This document shows positions 23,479 to 34,891 of a stretch of DNA of 64,000 bases, in pieces (the stretch's first letter is position 1; each line of letters begins with the position of its first letter). The notes under the pieces are model-generated. The model ran no database searches, was not told the origin of the DNA, and saw only the letters and a program-made list of their open reading frames with translations. The stretch is from Ehretia macrophylla. Lineage: Eukaryota; Streptophyta; Magnoliopsida; Boraginales; Ehretiaceae. Where the stretch lies: NCBI GenBank assembly GCA_037974665.1, contig CM075780.1:4436501-4500500 (forward strand), read 5' to 3'. The position numbers were made by a program, and so were the translations under genes.

Positions 23479-25769
23479 GGACCATGGTACTCACGGTAAC
23501 ACCGGCAAGCCCGATGCCGCCCGGCGTGCATGAAACACTACCATGCCACACTGAAAGGTTGCAACCTCGTATGCAATGCACATTTATAACATTTAACATA
23601 TCACATTAGGAGGACAACAAAGTAGGTCGCCTCCGAGCAGTTATAAGATCGCACGTTGTCAAGTAATCAAACGAGGCACGATAAGACAAGTAATTTCACT
23701 TGAAAGGCATATAGAGCCATATGAACATTAAACGGGCAGCCATGTAACACATGCAAGTCAAGCCATATAACTCATTTCGAAGTCCACGTAATCAAGTGAT
23801 ACGATTATTCAACATGCAACAACATCTACGTGGGTTCGGATGCAAGAAAAGCCTATTTGTCAACATGCAATGATCAAAATTACATTTAAGCTTATAAGGG
23901 CAACTATGGGCAGCCTACTAAACATATAATTCCACACAATATCTGAATGATCAACACTTAGCAAAACTACCTAGTCGTTAGGGTTTCCATTTTGTGCATA
24001 TTCGTGCAATTTGAGCCTCAAACCAACTCAAAGTCAATCTCAAGCCATGCATCATATAATTCAACATCCTCAAGTACTCAAAACAGTCCACACAACATCT
24101 CAACACCACAATTCCAAGCAATTAACACCACAATAGAGGTTACAATAATTTTTCCAAGCATATAGCTAAGTGAAACCCTTACTGCAATAGGCTGTTTTAT
24201 CACAATCAATAGGATAAGCAAACAAACTCCAAATCCAGTGAATAAGATTTCAAATTAAATCTTAAGAAGATAACTAAAATCAGAAACAAACCATGCATCA
24301 ATTGGAGTTCGGGATCATTAGATATAGCCGAAACAGTGAGATAGCACAAAACTGTCCAGATTTGCACACATTTCCATAATTTACGTTTTTGAGGTCTTTA
24401 GGGTCAGTTTTAGCCTTAGTCCATTTCTGGAAAAAATGTCCAGACCTGAAAAATCTAGTAGCACACCAAATTTCAGGAATTTTGGACATCATTTAATAAG
24501 TCAAATATGGTTCGTCCCACAAGGTCAGTGCATCTGCCAAAACCTGCTTCATTTTTCCAGATTTCCAGATTTGGACACATTTTAAAGATTCGCCATTTTG
24601 AGGACCTTAGAGTCAAATTAGCTTCAGCTTATTTCTGCGAAACATGTTCAAAACTGTCCAAACTAGTCACCTACTAATTTTCATGCATTTTCAACATCAT
24701 TTTCCTAGCTAAACATACCTCGAAACAGACTGGTCAGAGAGCTGTCAACAATCCGACTTCACCTAGCATCACTTTCAAGCCAAGATCTTGCCATGCATGG
24801 TTGTTTAAGCTTATTAACGACCATATAACTCAAGTACAGAAGCAAAGACATACATTCATGAGCATGCATGTGAATTTTTGAAGGATTTTCAAAAGGTTTT
24901 AGCCCTCACCTTAGCAATCAACCAAGAAGATGCACAAAAACTTGTTGAAGCACAAAACTTCTTCTTCTTCTTCTTAGCCGAGATTCCAACTTGGTTTTCT
25001 CTATTTTCCTAGCTTAGTGACCAAGCTCTTAGTACATGCATGAGGTTAGAACAAGAAGAAAAGAAATGGAAGCTTAAAAACTCACCTAGGGCCGAAATGA
25101 AGACTTCAAAGGGCATGCATGTGTGATTTTCGCATCCTAGCTTGTTTGCTTAAGTTTCTTTGATGATTGCTTGACTTGATCAACTATGGTGTGAAGAAGA
25201 TGAGATATGGAAGGTGAGAACTCAGCCCAAAACCGAGATGGAGAGAGAGAATGAGAGGGAGAGAGAGAAGGTTGATGAAAATGAGAGAAATGAAAGAAAA
25301 ATGAGGCTTTTTGCAAAAGTTGATGCATGGGTTTGGCCTTGAGCTTAGCAATTCTGATTTTTATGTCTTCAAGAGGAATTTTGAAATTCCTAGCATGGGC
25401 AAGGAGCACTTGCTCGAAAATGGTGTGCATTAGGTAGGGATTTGGGGCTATTTTATGCCTAGTGTCTTGTGTGTGTGTGTCATAGTTTGTCTAGGACTAA
25501 TTTTTTTATGCATTTGTGTCATTCGAATTGTCATAGGAATGTTGGAAAATTAGAGAATCTAGGTAGAATAAAATATAAGAATGTTTGTTGATGAGTTGAA
25601 TTATGAATAGAATAATAGATAGTGGGAAATGTAGGAATAGTTTAGTATTATTTTATTATTAGTGGAGTTTGTAGAGAATTTGAATTAGGAATATAATATT
25701 GGTTAGTGGATTGTGTACGATTATTTTAGTGTCTAGTGCTTCGTGTAAGATTCTTTATTGATTAGCATG

Positions 25770-26175
25770 TGGGCACGCTTTCCTAGGTCTAGGGCACGCA
25801 CTACGAGACACGCACATAAATCAATACGGGGCACAAATCACGAGGTAGACACGAACTACGAGGTAAGACATGAACTTCAAGACTAATGCACGTACTTCAA
25901 GACTAATGCACGTAATCCTAGGTGAATGCACATAAACCAATGCAAGGCACGTAATTCAATGCAACGCACGCAAATCAAGGCACGACTCTATATCTAGGTT
26001 AAGGTACGCAATTCAAGCTTAGGGCACACGAAACGAGGTAACGCTCGTACATCGAGGTTAGGACACGTATATCTAGGTATCGCACGAAAACCAAGACAGG
26101 ACACGTAATCCAAGGTCGATCATATAATTAGGAATATATGCCATGCAAATCGAGGTATGACACGTTATTCGGGGT
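25770..26175. repeat. Degenerate short-period repeat, U3 end of the right LTR
   Basis: Closely matches the tract at 15197 of the partner LTR. Confidence 0.6.
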
Positions 26176-26186
26176 CGGCCCTCACA

Positions 26187-26191
26187 CATTG
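26187..26191. other. Target-site duplication CATTG, right
   Basis: Partner of the left CATTG. The spacer continues from here in the normal order. Confidence 0.92.
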
Positions 26192-26666
26192 GGCAAGACA
26201 ACTTCGTTTTACGTAGAGGTTGGGCCAGCAAACCGAGGGCGTAGGGTTTGTGACCAGGTCTCCGTCGCTCCGGTGCCCATAACTTTTGATCCGTAAGGAG
26301 TTACACAGCGTACAGCATACCGTTGCAAAGCTCTCTGACAGATCTACGACGGGGGCAGCTAGCATGCTCGTTGTGCCTGTTTTTGGAATCCAAAATCGAA
26401 CGTTTTCATCAGTTTCAGGCCACTTTTCTTCTTTTGCTCTGTTTTTCTATCCCGGATCGTACGTCGTGAACTGTTAAAAGGACGACAACCTGATTCGCGG
26501 GACATCAGAGGGCCGTACAACGTGTCGATATCACGTCTTGCAAGCATGCTGCGTTGTTGAAGCGGATGGGTTGTCTTTAAGCCCATTGGACCTTTTGAAT
26601 GGGCCATCTCTCTAGGCTGCGACTGTGAAAAGTTAACACATAAAAGAATTGTGCCCTCAACATGAC

Positions 26667-26786
26667 GGGTGCGATCATACCAGCACTAATGCACCGGATC
26701 CCATCCGAACTCCGAAGTTAAGCGTGCTTGGGCGAGAGTAGTACTAGGATGGGTGACCCCCTGGGAAGTGCTCGTGTTGCACCCCA
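26667..26786 (+). rRNA. 5S rRNA copy R1
   Basis: First complete gene after the insertion. Changes: A40C, C104G, C120A. The -28 box reads CATAAAA. Confidence 0.95.
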
Positions 26787-27343
26787 TTTTCAATTTTTTT
26801 TGCCCTGGTTAGGGTTGCCAAGATACTTTATCCACCAAATCTCTATTACTGAATCCCACAGAACATTGGGCAAGACAACTTCGCTTCACGTAGAGGCTGG
26901 GCCCGCAAACCGAGGGCGTAGGGTTTGTGACCAGGTCTCCGTCGCTCCGGTGCCCAAAACTTTTGATCCATAAGGAGTTACGCGGCGCACAACATACCGT
27001 TGCAAAGCTCTCTGAGAGCTCTACGACGGGGGCAGCCAGCTTGCTCGTTGTGCCCCTTTTTGGAGCCCAAAATCGAACGTTTTCATTAGTTTTAGGCCAC
27101 TTTTCTTCTCTTGCTCTATTTTTTCATCCCGGATCGTACGTCGTGAATTGTTAAAAGGACGACAACCTGACTCGCGGGACATCAGAGGGCCCTACAACTT
27201 GTCGATATCACGTCTTGCCAGGATGCTGCGTTGTTGAAGCGGATGGTTTGTGGTTAAGCACATTGGGCCTTTTGAATGGGCCATCTCTCTAGGCTGGGAC
27301 TGTGAACCGTTAACACATAAAGGAATTGTGCTCTCAACATGAT

Positions 27344-27463
27344 GGGTGCGATCATACCAGCACTAATGCACCGGATCCCATCAGAACTCCGAAGTTAAGC
27401 GTGCTTGGGCGAGAGTAGTACTAGGATGGGTGACCCCCTGGGAAGTCCTCGTGTTGCACCCCC
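27344..27463 (+). rRNA. 5S rRNA copy R2, identical to the majority sequence
   Basis: The only copy in the window with no change in all 120 positions. Its leader is less ideal: CATAAAG at -28 and T at -1. Best candidate for a functional 5S gene here by sequence of the RNA itself. Confidence 0.98.
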
Positions 27464-27470
27464 ATTTCAA

Positions 27471-27478
27471 TTTTTTTT
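27471..27478 (+). terminator. Pol III stop tract (representative)
   Basis: Run of eight T starting 8 nt after the gene. In most copies a first short run (TTTT) directly follows the gene's C-run, so termination can occur at either. Nearly all units keep the T8 run. Confidence 0.85.
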
Positions 27479-27993
27479 GCCCTGGTTAGGGTTGCCAAAA
27501 TACTTTATCTACCAAATCTCTATTACTGAATCCCACGGAACATTGGGCAAGACAACTTCGCTTCACGTAGAGGCTGGGCCCGCAAACCGGGGGCGTAGGG
27601 TTTGTGACTAGGTCTCCGTCGCTCCGGTCCCTATAACTTTTGATCCGTAACGAGTTACGCGGTGCACAGCACACCGTTGCAAAGCTCTTTAAGAGCTCTA
27701 CGACGGGGGCAGCCAGCTTGCTCGTTGTGCCCCTTTTTGGAGCCTCAAAATCGAACGTTTTCATTAGTTTCAAGCAACTTTTCTACTTTTGCTCTGTTTT
27801 TCCGTCCCGAATCGTGCGTCGTGAACTGTTAAAAGGACGACAACCTGACTCGCAGGACATCAGAGGGCCCTACAACGTGTCGATATCACGTCTTGCGAGG
27901 ATGCTGCATTGTTTTAGCGGATGGGTTGTCGTTAAGCCCATTGGGCCTTTTGAATGGGCTATCTCTCTAGGCCGGGTCTGTGAACCGTTAACA

Positions 27994-28000
27994 CATATAG
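27994..28000 (+). promoter_or_regulatory. TATA-like box at -28 (representative)
   Basis: CATATAG at -28 to -22 before the 5S start at 28022, the position known for plant 5S genes. Units alternate between this form and CATAAAG; rarer forms are CATATTG (1409, 4915, 8302) and CATCTAG (32741). Confidence 0.8.
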
Positions 28001-28021
28001 GAATTGTGCCCTCAACATGAC

Positions 28022-28141
28022 GGGTGCGATCATACTAGCAATAATGCACCGGATCCCATCAGAACTCCGAAGTTAAGCGTGCTTGGGCGAGAGTAGTACT
28101 AGGATGGGTGACCCCCTAGGAAGTCCTCGTGTTGCACCCCC
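28022..28141 (+). rRNA. 5S rRNA copy R3
   Basis: Full length with C15T, C20A and G97A, shared with copies at 30043 and 36126. Ideal CATATAG and C at -1. Confidence 0.95.
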
Positions 28142-28698
28142 TTTTCAATTTTTTTTGCCCTGGTTAGGGTTGCCAAGATACTTTATCCACCAAATCTCTA
28201 TTACTGAATCCCACGGAACATTGGGCAACACAACTTCGTTTCACGTAGAGGCTGGGCCCGCAAATCGAGGGCGTAGGGTTTGTGACCAGGTCTCTGTCGC
28301 TCCAGTGCTGATAACTTTTGATCCGTAAGGAGTTACGCGGCGCAGAGCATACCGTTGCAAAGCTCTCGGAGAGCTCTACGACGGGGGTAGCCAGCATGCT
28401 CGCTTTGCCCATTTTTGGAGACCAAAATCGAACGTTTTCATCAGTTTCTGGTCACTTTTCTTCTTTTGCTCTATTTTTCTGTCCTGGATCGTACGTCGTG
28501 AACTGTTAAAAGGACGAAAACCTGACTCGCGGGAAATTAGAGGGCCCTACAACGTGTCGATATCACGTCTTCCAAGCATGCTGCGTTGTTGAAGCGGATG
28601 GGTTGTCGTTAAGCCCATTGGGCCTTTTGAATACGCCATCTCTCTAGGCTGGGACAGTGAACAGTTAACACATAAAGGAATTGTGCCCTCAACATGAC

Positions 28699-28818
28699 TG
28701 GTGCGATCATACCAGCACTAATGCACCGGATCCCATTAGAACTCCGAAGTTAAGCGTGCTTGGGCGAGAATAGTACTAGGATGGGTGACCCCCTGGGAAG
28801 TCCTCGTGTTGCACCCGC
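28699..28818 (+). rRNA. 5S rRNA copy R4
   Basis: Full length. Changes: G1T, C39T, G72A, C119G. Its spacer lacks about 11 bp in the CGAACGTTT…CAAGCC region, a deletion also present after 30720. Confidence 0.95.
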
Positions 28819-29364
28819 TTTTCAATTTTTTTTGCCCTGGTTAGGGTTGCCAAGATACTTTATCCACCAAATCTCTATTACTGAATCCCACAGAACATTG
28901 GGCAAGACAACCTCGCTTCACGTAGAGGCTAGGCCTGCAAACCGAGGGTGTAGGGTTTGTGACCAGGTCTCCGTCGCTCTGGTGCCCATAACGTTTGATC
29001 TATAAGGAGCTACGCTACGCACAGCATACCGTTGCAAATCTCTCTGAGAGCTCTACGACGAAGGCAGCCAGCTTGCTCACTATGCCCGTTCTTGGAGCCC
29101 AAAATCGAACGTTTCAAGCCACTTTTCTTCTTTTGCTCTGTTTTTCCGTCCCGGATCGTACGTCGTGAACTGTTAAAAGGACGACAACCTGACTCGCGGG
29201 ACATCAGAGGTCCCTACAACGTGTTGATATCACGTCTTACGAGGATGCTGCTTTGTTGAAGCGGATGGGTTGTCGTTAACCCATTTGGCCTCTTGAATGG
29301 GCCATCTCTCTAGGCTGGGACTGTTAACCGTTAACACATATAGGAATTGTGCCCTCAACATGAT

Positions 29365-29484
29365 GGGTGCGATCATACCAGCACTAATGCATCGGATCCC
29401 ATCAGAACTCCGAAGTTAAGCGTGCTTGGGCGAGAGTAGTACTAGGATGGGTGACCCCTTGGCAATTCCTCATGTTGCATCCCT
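29365..29484 (+). rRNA. 5S rRNA copy R5
   Basis: Full length. Changes: C28T, C95T, G99C, G102T, G108A, C116T, C120T, with T at -1. The 3' half is eroded. Counterpart of the copy at 31387. Confidence 0.93.
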
Positions 29485-30042
29485 TTTTCAATTTTTTTTG
29501 CCCTGGTTAGGGTTGCCAAGATACTTTATCCACCAAATCTCTATTACTGAATCCCACGGAACATTGGGTAAGACAACTTCGTTTCACGTAGAGGATAGGC
29601 CCGCAAACCGAGGGCGTAGGGTTTGTGACCAGGTCTCCGTCGCTCCGGTCGCCATAACTTTTGATCCGTAAGGAGTTACGCGGTGCACAGCACACCGTTG
29701 CAAAGCTCTTTAAGAGCTCTACGATGGGGGCAGCCAGCTTGCTCGTTGTGCCCGTTTTTGGAGCCTCAAAATCGAACATTTTCATCAGTTTCAAGAAACT
29801 TTGCTACTTTTGCTATGTTTTTCCGTCCCGAATCGTGGGTCGTGAACTGTTAAAAGGACGACAACCTGACTCGCGGGACATCAGAGGGCCCTACAACGTG
29901 TCAATATCACGTCTTGCGAGGATGCTGCGTTGTTTTAGCGGATGGGTTGTCGTTAAGCCCATTGGGCATTTTGAATGGGCTATCTCACTAGGCCGGGACT
30001 GTGAACCGTTAACACATATAGGAATTGTGCCCTCAACATGAC

Positions 30043-30162
30043 GGGTGCGATCATACTAGCAATAATGCACCGGATCCCATCAGAACTCCGAAGTTAAGCG
30101 TGCTTGGGCGAGAGTAGTACTAGGATGGGTGACCCTCTAGGAAGTCCTCGTGTTGCACCCCC
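30043..30162 (+). rRNA. 5S rRNA copy R6
   Basis: Full length. Changes: C15T, C20A, C94T, G97A. Duplicate of the copy at 28022. Confidence 0.95.
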
Positions 30163-30719
30163 TTTTCAATTTTTTTTGCCCTGGTTAGGGTTGCCAAGAT
30201 ACTTTATCCACCAAATCTCTATTACTGAATCCCACGGAACATTGGGCAAGACAACTTCATTTCACATAGAGGCTGGACCCGCAAATCGAGGGCGTAGGGT
30301 TTGTGACCAGGTCTCTGTCGCTCCAGTGCTGATAACTTTTGATCCGTAAGGAGTTACGCGGCGAACAGCATACCGTTGCAAAGCTCTCGGAGAGCTCTAC
30401 GACGGGGGTAGCCAGCATGCTCGCTGTGCCCATTTTTGGAGACCAAAATCGAACGTTTTCATCAGTTTCTGGTCACTTTTCTTCTTTTGCTCTGTTTTTC
30501 TGTCCTGGATCGTACGTCGTGAACTGTTAAAAGGACGACAACCTGACTTGCGGGAAATTAGAGGGCCCTACAACGTGTCGATATCACGTCTTGCAAGCAT
30601 GATGCGTTGTTAAAGCGGATGGGTTGTCGTTAAGCCCATTGGGCCTTTTGAATACGCCATCTCTCTAGGCTGGGACAGTGAACAGTTAACACATAAAGGA
30701 ATTGTGCCCTCAACATGAC

Positions 30720-30839
30720 TGGTGCGATCATACCAGCACTAATGCACCGGATCCCATTAGAACTCCGAAGTTAAGCGTGCTTGGGCGAGAGTAGTACTAG
30801 GATGGGTGACCCCCTGGGAAGTCCTCGTGTTGCACCCCC
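30720..30839 (+). rRNA. 5S rRNA copy R7 (near majority)
   Basis: Full length with only G1T and C39T. Duplicate of the copy at 28699, without its two extra changes. Confidence 0.96.
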
Positions 30840-31386
30840 TTTTCAATTTTTTTTGCCCTGGTTAGGGTTGCCAAGATACTTTATCCACCAAATCTCTAAT
30901 ACTGAATCCCACAGAACATTGGGAAAGACAACCTCGCTTCACGTAGAGGCTGGGCCTGCAAACCGAGGGCGTAGGGTTTGTGACCAGGTCTCCGTCGCTC
31001 CGGTGCCCATAACGTTTGATCTGTAAGGAGCTACGCTACGCACAGCATACCGTTGAAAATCTCTCTGAGAGCTCTACGACGAAGGCATCCAGCTTGCTCG
31101 CTGTGCCCGTTCTTGGAGCCCAAAATCGAACGTTTCAAGCCACTTTTCTTCTTTTGCTCTGTTTTTTCATCCCGGATCGTACGTCGTGAACTATTAAAAG
31201 GACGACAACCTGACTCGCGGAACATCAGAGGGCCCTACAACGTGTTGATATCACGTCTTACGAGGATGCTGCTTCGTTGAAGCGGATGGGTTATCGTTAA
31301 GCCCATTCGGCCTCTTCAATGGGCCATCTCTCTAGGCTGGGACTGTTAACCGTTAACACATATAGGAATTGTGCCCTCAACATGAT

Positions 31387-31506
31387 GGGTGCGATCATAC
31401 CAGCACTAATGCATCGGATCCCATCAGAACTCCGAAGTTAAGCGTGCTTGGGCGAGAGTAGTACTAGGATGGGTGAGCCCTTGGCAAGTCCTCATGTTGC
31501 ACCCCC
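31387..31506 (+). rRNA. 5S rRNA copy R8
   Basis: Full length. Changes: C28T, C91G, C95T, G99C, G108A, with T at -1. Duplicate of the copy at 29365. Confidence 0.94.
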
Positions 31507-32063
31507 TTTTCAATTTTTTTTGCCCTGGTTAGGGTTGCCAAGATACTTTATCCACCAAATCTCTATTACTGAATCCCACGGAACATTGGGTAAGACAACT
31601 TTGTTTCACGTAGAGGATGGGCCCGCAAACCGAGGGCGTAGGGTTTGTGACAAGGTCTCCGTCGCTCCGGTGCCGATAACTTTTGATCCGTAAGGAGTTA
31701 CACGGCGCACAACATACCGTTGCAAAGATCTCTGAGAGCTCTACGACGGCAGCAGCTAGCATGCTCGTTGTGCCCATTTTTGGAGCCCAAAATCGATCGT
31801 TTTCATCTGTTTCAAGCCACTTTTCTTCTTTTGCTCTGTTTTTTCGTCCCGGATCGTACATAATTAACTGTTAAACGGACGACAACCTAACTCGCGGGGC
31901 ATCAGAGGGCCCTACAACGTGTCGATATCACGTCTTGCAAGCATGCTGCATTGTTGAACTGGATGGGTTGTCGTTAAGCCCATTGGGCCTATTGAATGGG
32001 CCATCTCCCTAGGCTGGGACTGTGAACAGTTAACACATAAAAGAATTGTGCCCTCAACATGAC

Positions 32064-32183
32064 GGGTGCGATCATACTAATACTAATGCACCGGATCCCA
32101 TTAGAACTCCGAAGTTAAGCGTGCTTGGGCGTGAGTAGTACTAGGATGGGTGACCCCCTGGGAAGTCCTCGTGTTGCACCCCC
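32064..32183 (+). rRNA. 5S rRNA copy R9
   Basis: Full length. Changes: C15T, G17A, C18T, C39T, A69T. Confidence 0.94.
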
Positions 32184-32740
32184 TTTTCAATTTTTTTTGC
32201 ACTGGTTAGGGTTGCCAAGATACTTTACCCACCAAGTCTCTATTACTGGATCCCACGGAACATTGGGCAAGATAACTTTGCTTCACGTAGAGGCTGGGCC
32301 CGTAAACTGAGGGCGTTGGGTTTGTGACCAGGTCTCCGTCGCTCCGGTGCCCATAACTTTTGATCAGTAAGGAGTTACGCGGTGCACAACATATTGTTGC
32401 AAAGCTCTCTGAGAGCTCTACGACGGGGGCAGCCAGCTTGCTCGCTATGCCCCTTTTTGGAGCCCAAAATTGAACGTTTTCATCAGTTTCAGGCCACTTT
32501 TCTTCTTTTGCTCTGTTTTTCCGTCCCGGATCGTACGTCGTGAACTGTTAAAAGGACGACAACCTGACTCGCTGGACGTCAGGGGGCCCTACAACTTGTC
32601 GATATCACGTCTTACGAGGATGTTTCATTGGTGAAGCGGATGGGTTGTCGTTAAGCGCATTGGGCCTTTTGAATGGACCATCTCTCTAGGCTGGGACTGT
32701 GAACCGTTAACACATCTAGGAATTGTGCCCCCAACATGAC

Positions 32741-32861
32741 GGGTGCGATCATACCAGCACTAATGCACCGGATCCCATCAGAACTCCGAAGTTAAGCGTG
32801 CTTGGGCGAGAGGAGTACTAGGATGGGTGACCCCCCTGGGAAGTCCTCGTGTTGCACCCCC
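32741..32861 (+). rRNA. 5S rRNA copy R10
   Basis: 121 nt: one extra C in the 91-95 run inside box C, and T73G. The -28 box reads CATCTAG. Confidence 0.94.
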
Positions 32862-33417
32862 TTTTCAATTTTTTTTGCCCTGGTTCGGGCTGCCAAGATA
32901 CTTTATCCACCAAATCTCTAGTACTTAATCACACGGAAAATTGGGCAAGACAACTTCGCATCACGTAGAGGTTGGGCCCGCAAACCGAGGGCGTAGGGTT
33001 TGTGATCAGGTCTCCGTCGCTCCGGTGCCCATTACTTTTGATCCGTAAGGAGTTAGGTGGCGCACAGCATACTGTTGCAAAGCTCTCTGAGAGCTCTACG
33101 ACGGGCCAGCCAGTTTGCTCGTTGTGCCCGTTTTTGGAGCCCAAAATCGAACATTTTCATCAGTTTCAGGCCACTTTTCTTCTTTTGCTCTGTTTTTCCG
33201 TCACAGATCGTACATCGTGAACTGTTAAAAGGACGACAACCTGACTCTCGGGACATCAGAGGGCCCTACAACTTGTCGATATCACGTATTGCGAAGATGC
33301 TGCGTTGTTGAAGCGGATGGGTTGTCGTTAAGCCCATTGGGCCTTTTTAATGGGCTATCTATCTTGGCTGGGACTGTGAACCGTTAACACATAAAGGAAT
33401 TGTGCCCTCAACATGAC

Positions 33418-33537
33418 GGGTGCGATCATACCAGTTCTAGTGCATCGGATCCCATCAGAACTCCGAAGTTAAGCGTGCTTGGGCGAGAGTAGTACTAGGA
33501 TGGGTGACCCCCAAGGAAGTCCTCGTGTTGCACCCCC
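33418..33537 (+). rRNA. 5S rRNA copy R11
   Basis: Full length. Changes: C18T, A19T, A23G, C28T, T96A, G97A. Confidence 0.94.
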
Positions 33538-34094
33538 TTTTCAATTTTTTTTGCCCTGGTTCGGGTTGCCAAGATACTTTATCCACCAAATCTCTAGTAC
33601 TGAATCACATGGAAAATTGGGCAAGACAACTTCGCTTCACGTAGAGGTTGGGCCCGTAAACCGAGGGCGTAGGGTTTGTGATCAGGTCTCCGTCGCTCCG
33701 GTGCCCATAACTTTTGATCCGTAAGGAGTTAGGGGGCGCACAGCATACTGTTGTAAAGCTCTCTGAGAGCTCTACGACAGGGGCAGCCTGTTTGCTCGTT
33801 GTGCCAATTTTTGGAGCCCAAAACTGAACGTTTTCATCAGTTTCAGGCCACTTTTCTTCTTTTGCTCTGTTTTTCCATCACGGAACGTATGTCGTGACTT
33901 GTTAAAAGAACGACAACCTGACTCGCGGGACATCAGAGGGCCCTACAACTTGTCGATATCACGTCTTGCGAGGATGCTGCGTTGTTGAAGCGGATGGGTT
34001 GTCGTTAAGCCCATTGGGCCTTTTGAATGGGCTATCTCTCTAGGCTGGGACTGTGAACCGTTAACACATAATGGAATTGTTCCCTCAACAGGAC

Positions 34095-34214
34095 GGGTGC
34101 GCTCATACAAGCACTAATGCACTGGATCCCATCAGAACTCCGAAGTTAAGCGTGCTTGGGCGAGAGTAGTACTAGAATGGGTGTCCCCAAGGGAAGTCCT
34201 CGTGTTGCACCCCC
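34095..34214 (+). rRNA. 5S rRNA copy R12
   Basis: Full length. Changes: A8C, C15A, C29T, G82A, A90T, C95A, T96A. Four of these hit box C. The -28 box is altered to CATAATG. Probably not transcribed well. Confidence 0.93.
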
Positions 34215-34771
34215 ATTTCAATTTTTTTTGCTCTGGTTAGTGTTCCCAAGATACTTTATCTACCAAATCTCTATTACTGAATCCCACAGAACAATTGGCA
34301 AGACAACTTCGCTTGCCCTAGAGGCTAGGCCCGCAAACTGAGGGGGTAGGGTTTGTGACCAGGTCTCTGTCGCTCCGGTGCCCATAACTTTTGATCCGTA
34401 AGGAGTTACGCGGCGCACAGCATACCGTTGCAAAGCTCTCTGAGAGCTCTACGATGGGGGCAGCCAGCTTGCTCGCTATGCCCGTTTTTGGACCCCAAAA
34501 TCGAACGTTTTCATCAGTTTCAGGCCACTTTTCTTCTTTTGCTCTGTTTTTTCATCCCGGATTGTATGTCGTGAACTGTTAAAAGAACGACAACCGGACT
34601 CGCGGGAGATCAGTGGGCCCTACAACGTGTCGATATCACGTCTTGCAAGGATGCTGCGTTGTTGAAGCGGATGGGTTGTCGTTAAGCCCATTGGGACTTT
34701 TGAATGGGCCATCTCTCTAGGCTGGGACGGTGAAATGTTAACACATAAAGGAATTGTACCCTCAACATGAC

Positions 34772-34891
34772 GGGTGCGATCATACCAGCACTAATACACC
34801 GGATCCCATCAGAACTCCGAAGTTAAGCGTGTTTGGGCGAGAGTAGTACTAGGATGGGAGACCCCCTGGGAAGTCCTTCTGTTGCACCCCC
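34772..34891 (+). rRNA. 5S rRNA copy R13
   Basis: Full length. Changes: G25A, C61T, T88A, C107T, G108C. Confidence 0.94.

Larger units (their letters stand above)
11882..26186 (-). mobile_element. LARD-like non-autonomous LTR retrotransposon (Ty3/gypsy-related)
   Basis: Large LTR element inserted in a 5S spacer. On the + strand the order is 3' LTR (11882-15619), polypurine tract, internal region, primer binding site, then 5' LTR (18682-26186), which is interrupted by a solo LTR; the element therefore reads on the minus strand. Without the nested piece it is 10546 bp, with LTRs of 3738 and 3746 bp and an internal region of 3062 bp. No gag or pol domain is recognisable, as expected for the LARD class. 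The family link to Ty3/gypsy rests on the primer site and on the sequence beside the polypurine tract. It looks structurally whole apart from the nested insertion. In stretches I compared the two LTRs differ by about 3%, which with usual plant clocks suggests of the order of a million years; not counted over full length. Confidence 0.9.
18682..26186 (-). repeat. 5' LTR of the LARD-like element, split by a solo LTR
   Basis: Two parts, 18682-19719 and 23479-26186, rejoin across a GAATT target copy to give 3746 bp that match the left LTR throughout. The inner edge reads TGTCACGCCCC and the outer edge ends CCCTCACA. Confidence 0.92.
27464..28021 (+). promoter_or_regulatory. Representative 5S spacer with its motif map
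   Basis: This spacer stands for all others. In order: T8 stop tract (27471-27478); telo-box-type TAGGGTTT (27596-27603); palindrome AGCTCTTTAAGAGCT (27683-27697); GGGCCC (27865-27870); three TGGGCY motifs, one inverted (27935-27940, 27942-27947, 27955-27960), that is -87 to -62 from the next start; TATA-like CATATAG at -28 (27994-28000); C at -1. The -28 box and C at -1 match known plant 5S upstream elements. The other roles are inferred from motif identity only. Confidence 0.75.
28022..32063 (+). repeat. Tandem duplication of a three-unit 5S block
   Basis: 28022-30042 and 30043-32063, period 2021 bp. Paired genes share private changes (C15T/C20A, G1T, C28T with G99C), and the 11-bp spacer deletion is shared too. 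The spacer before the first block (after 27344) also resembles that after 29365, so the duplicated stretch may begin slightly earlier. The spacer after the 31387 gene has already diverged from that after 29365. Confidence 0.88.

Noticed and set aside
26187-26666. Possible orphan gene fragment after the retrotransposon
   Set aside because: It is the remainder of the interrupted 5S spacer and aligns with every other spacer from CATTGGGCAAG onward.
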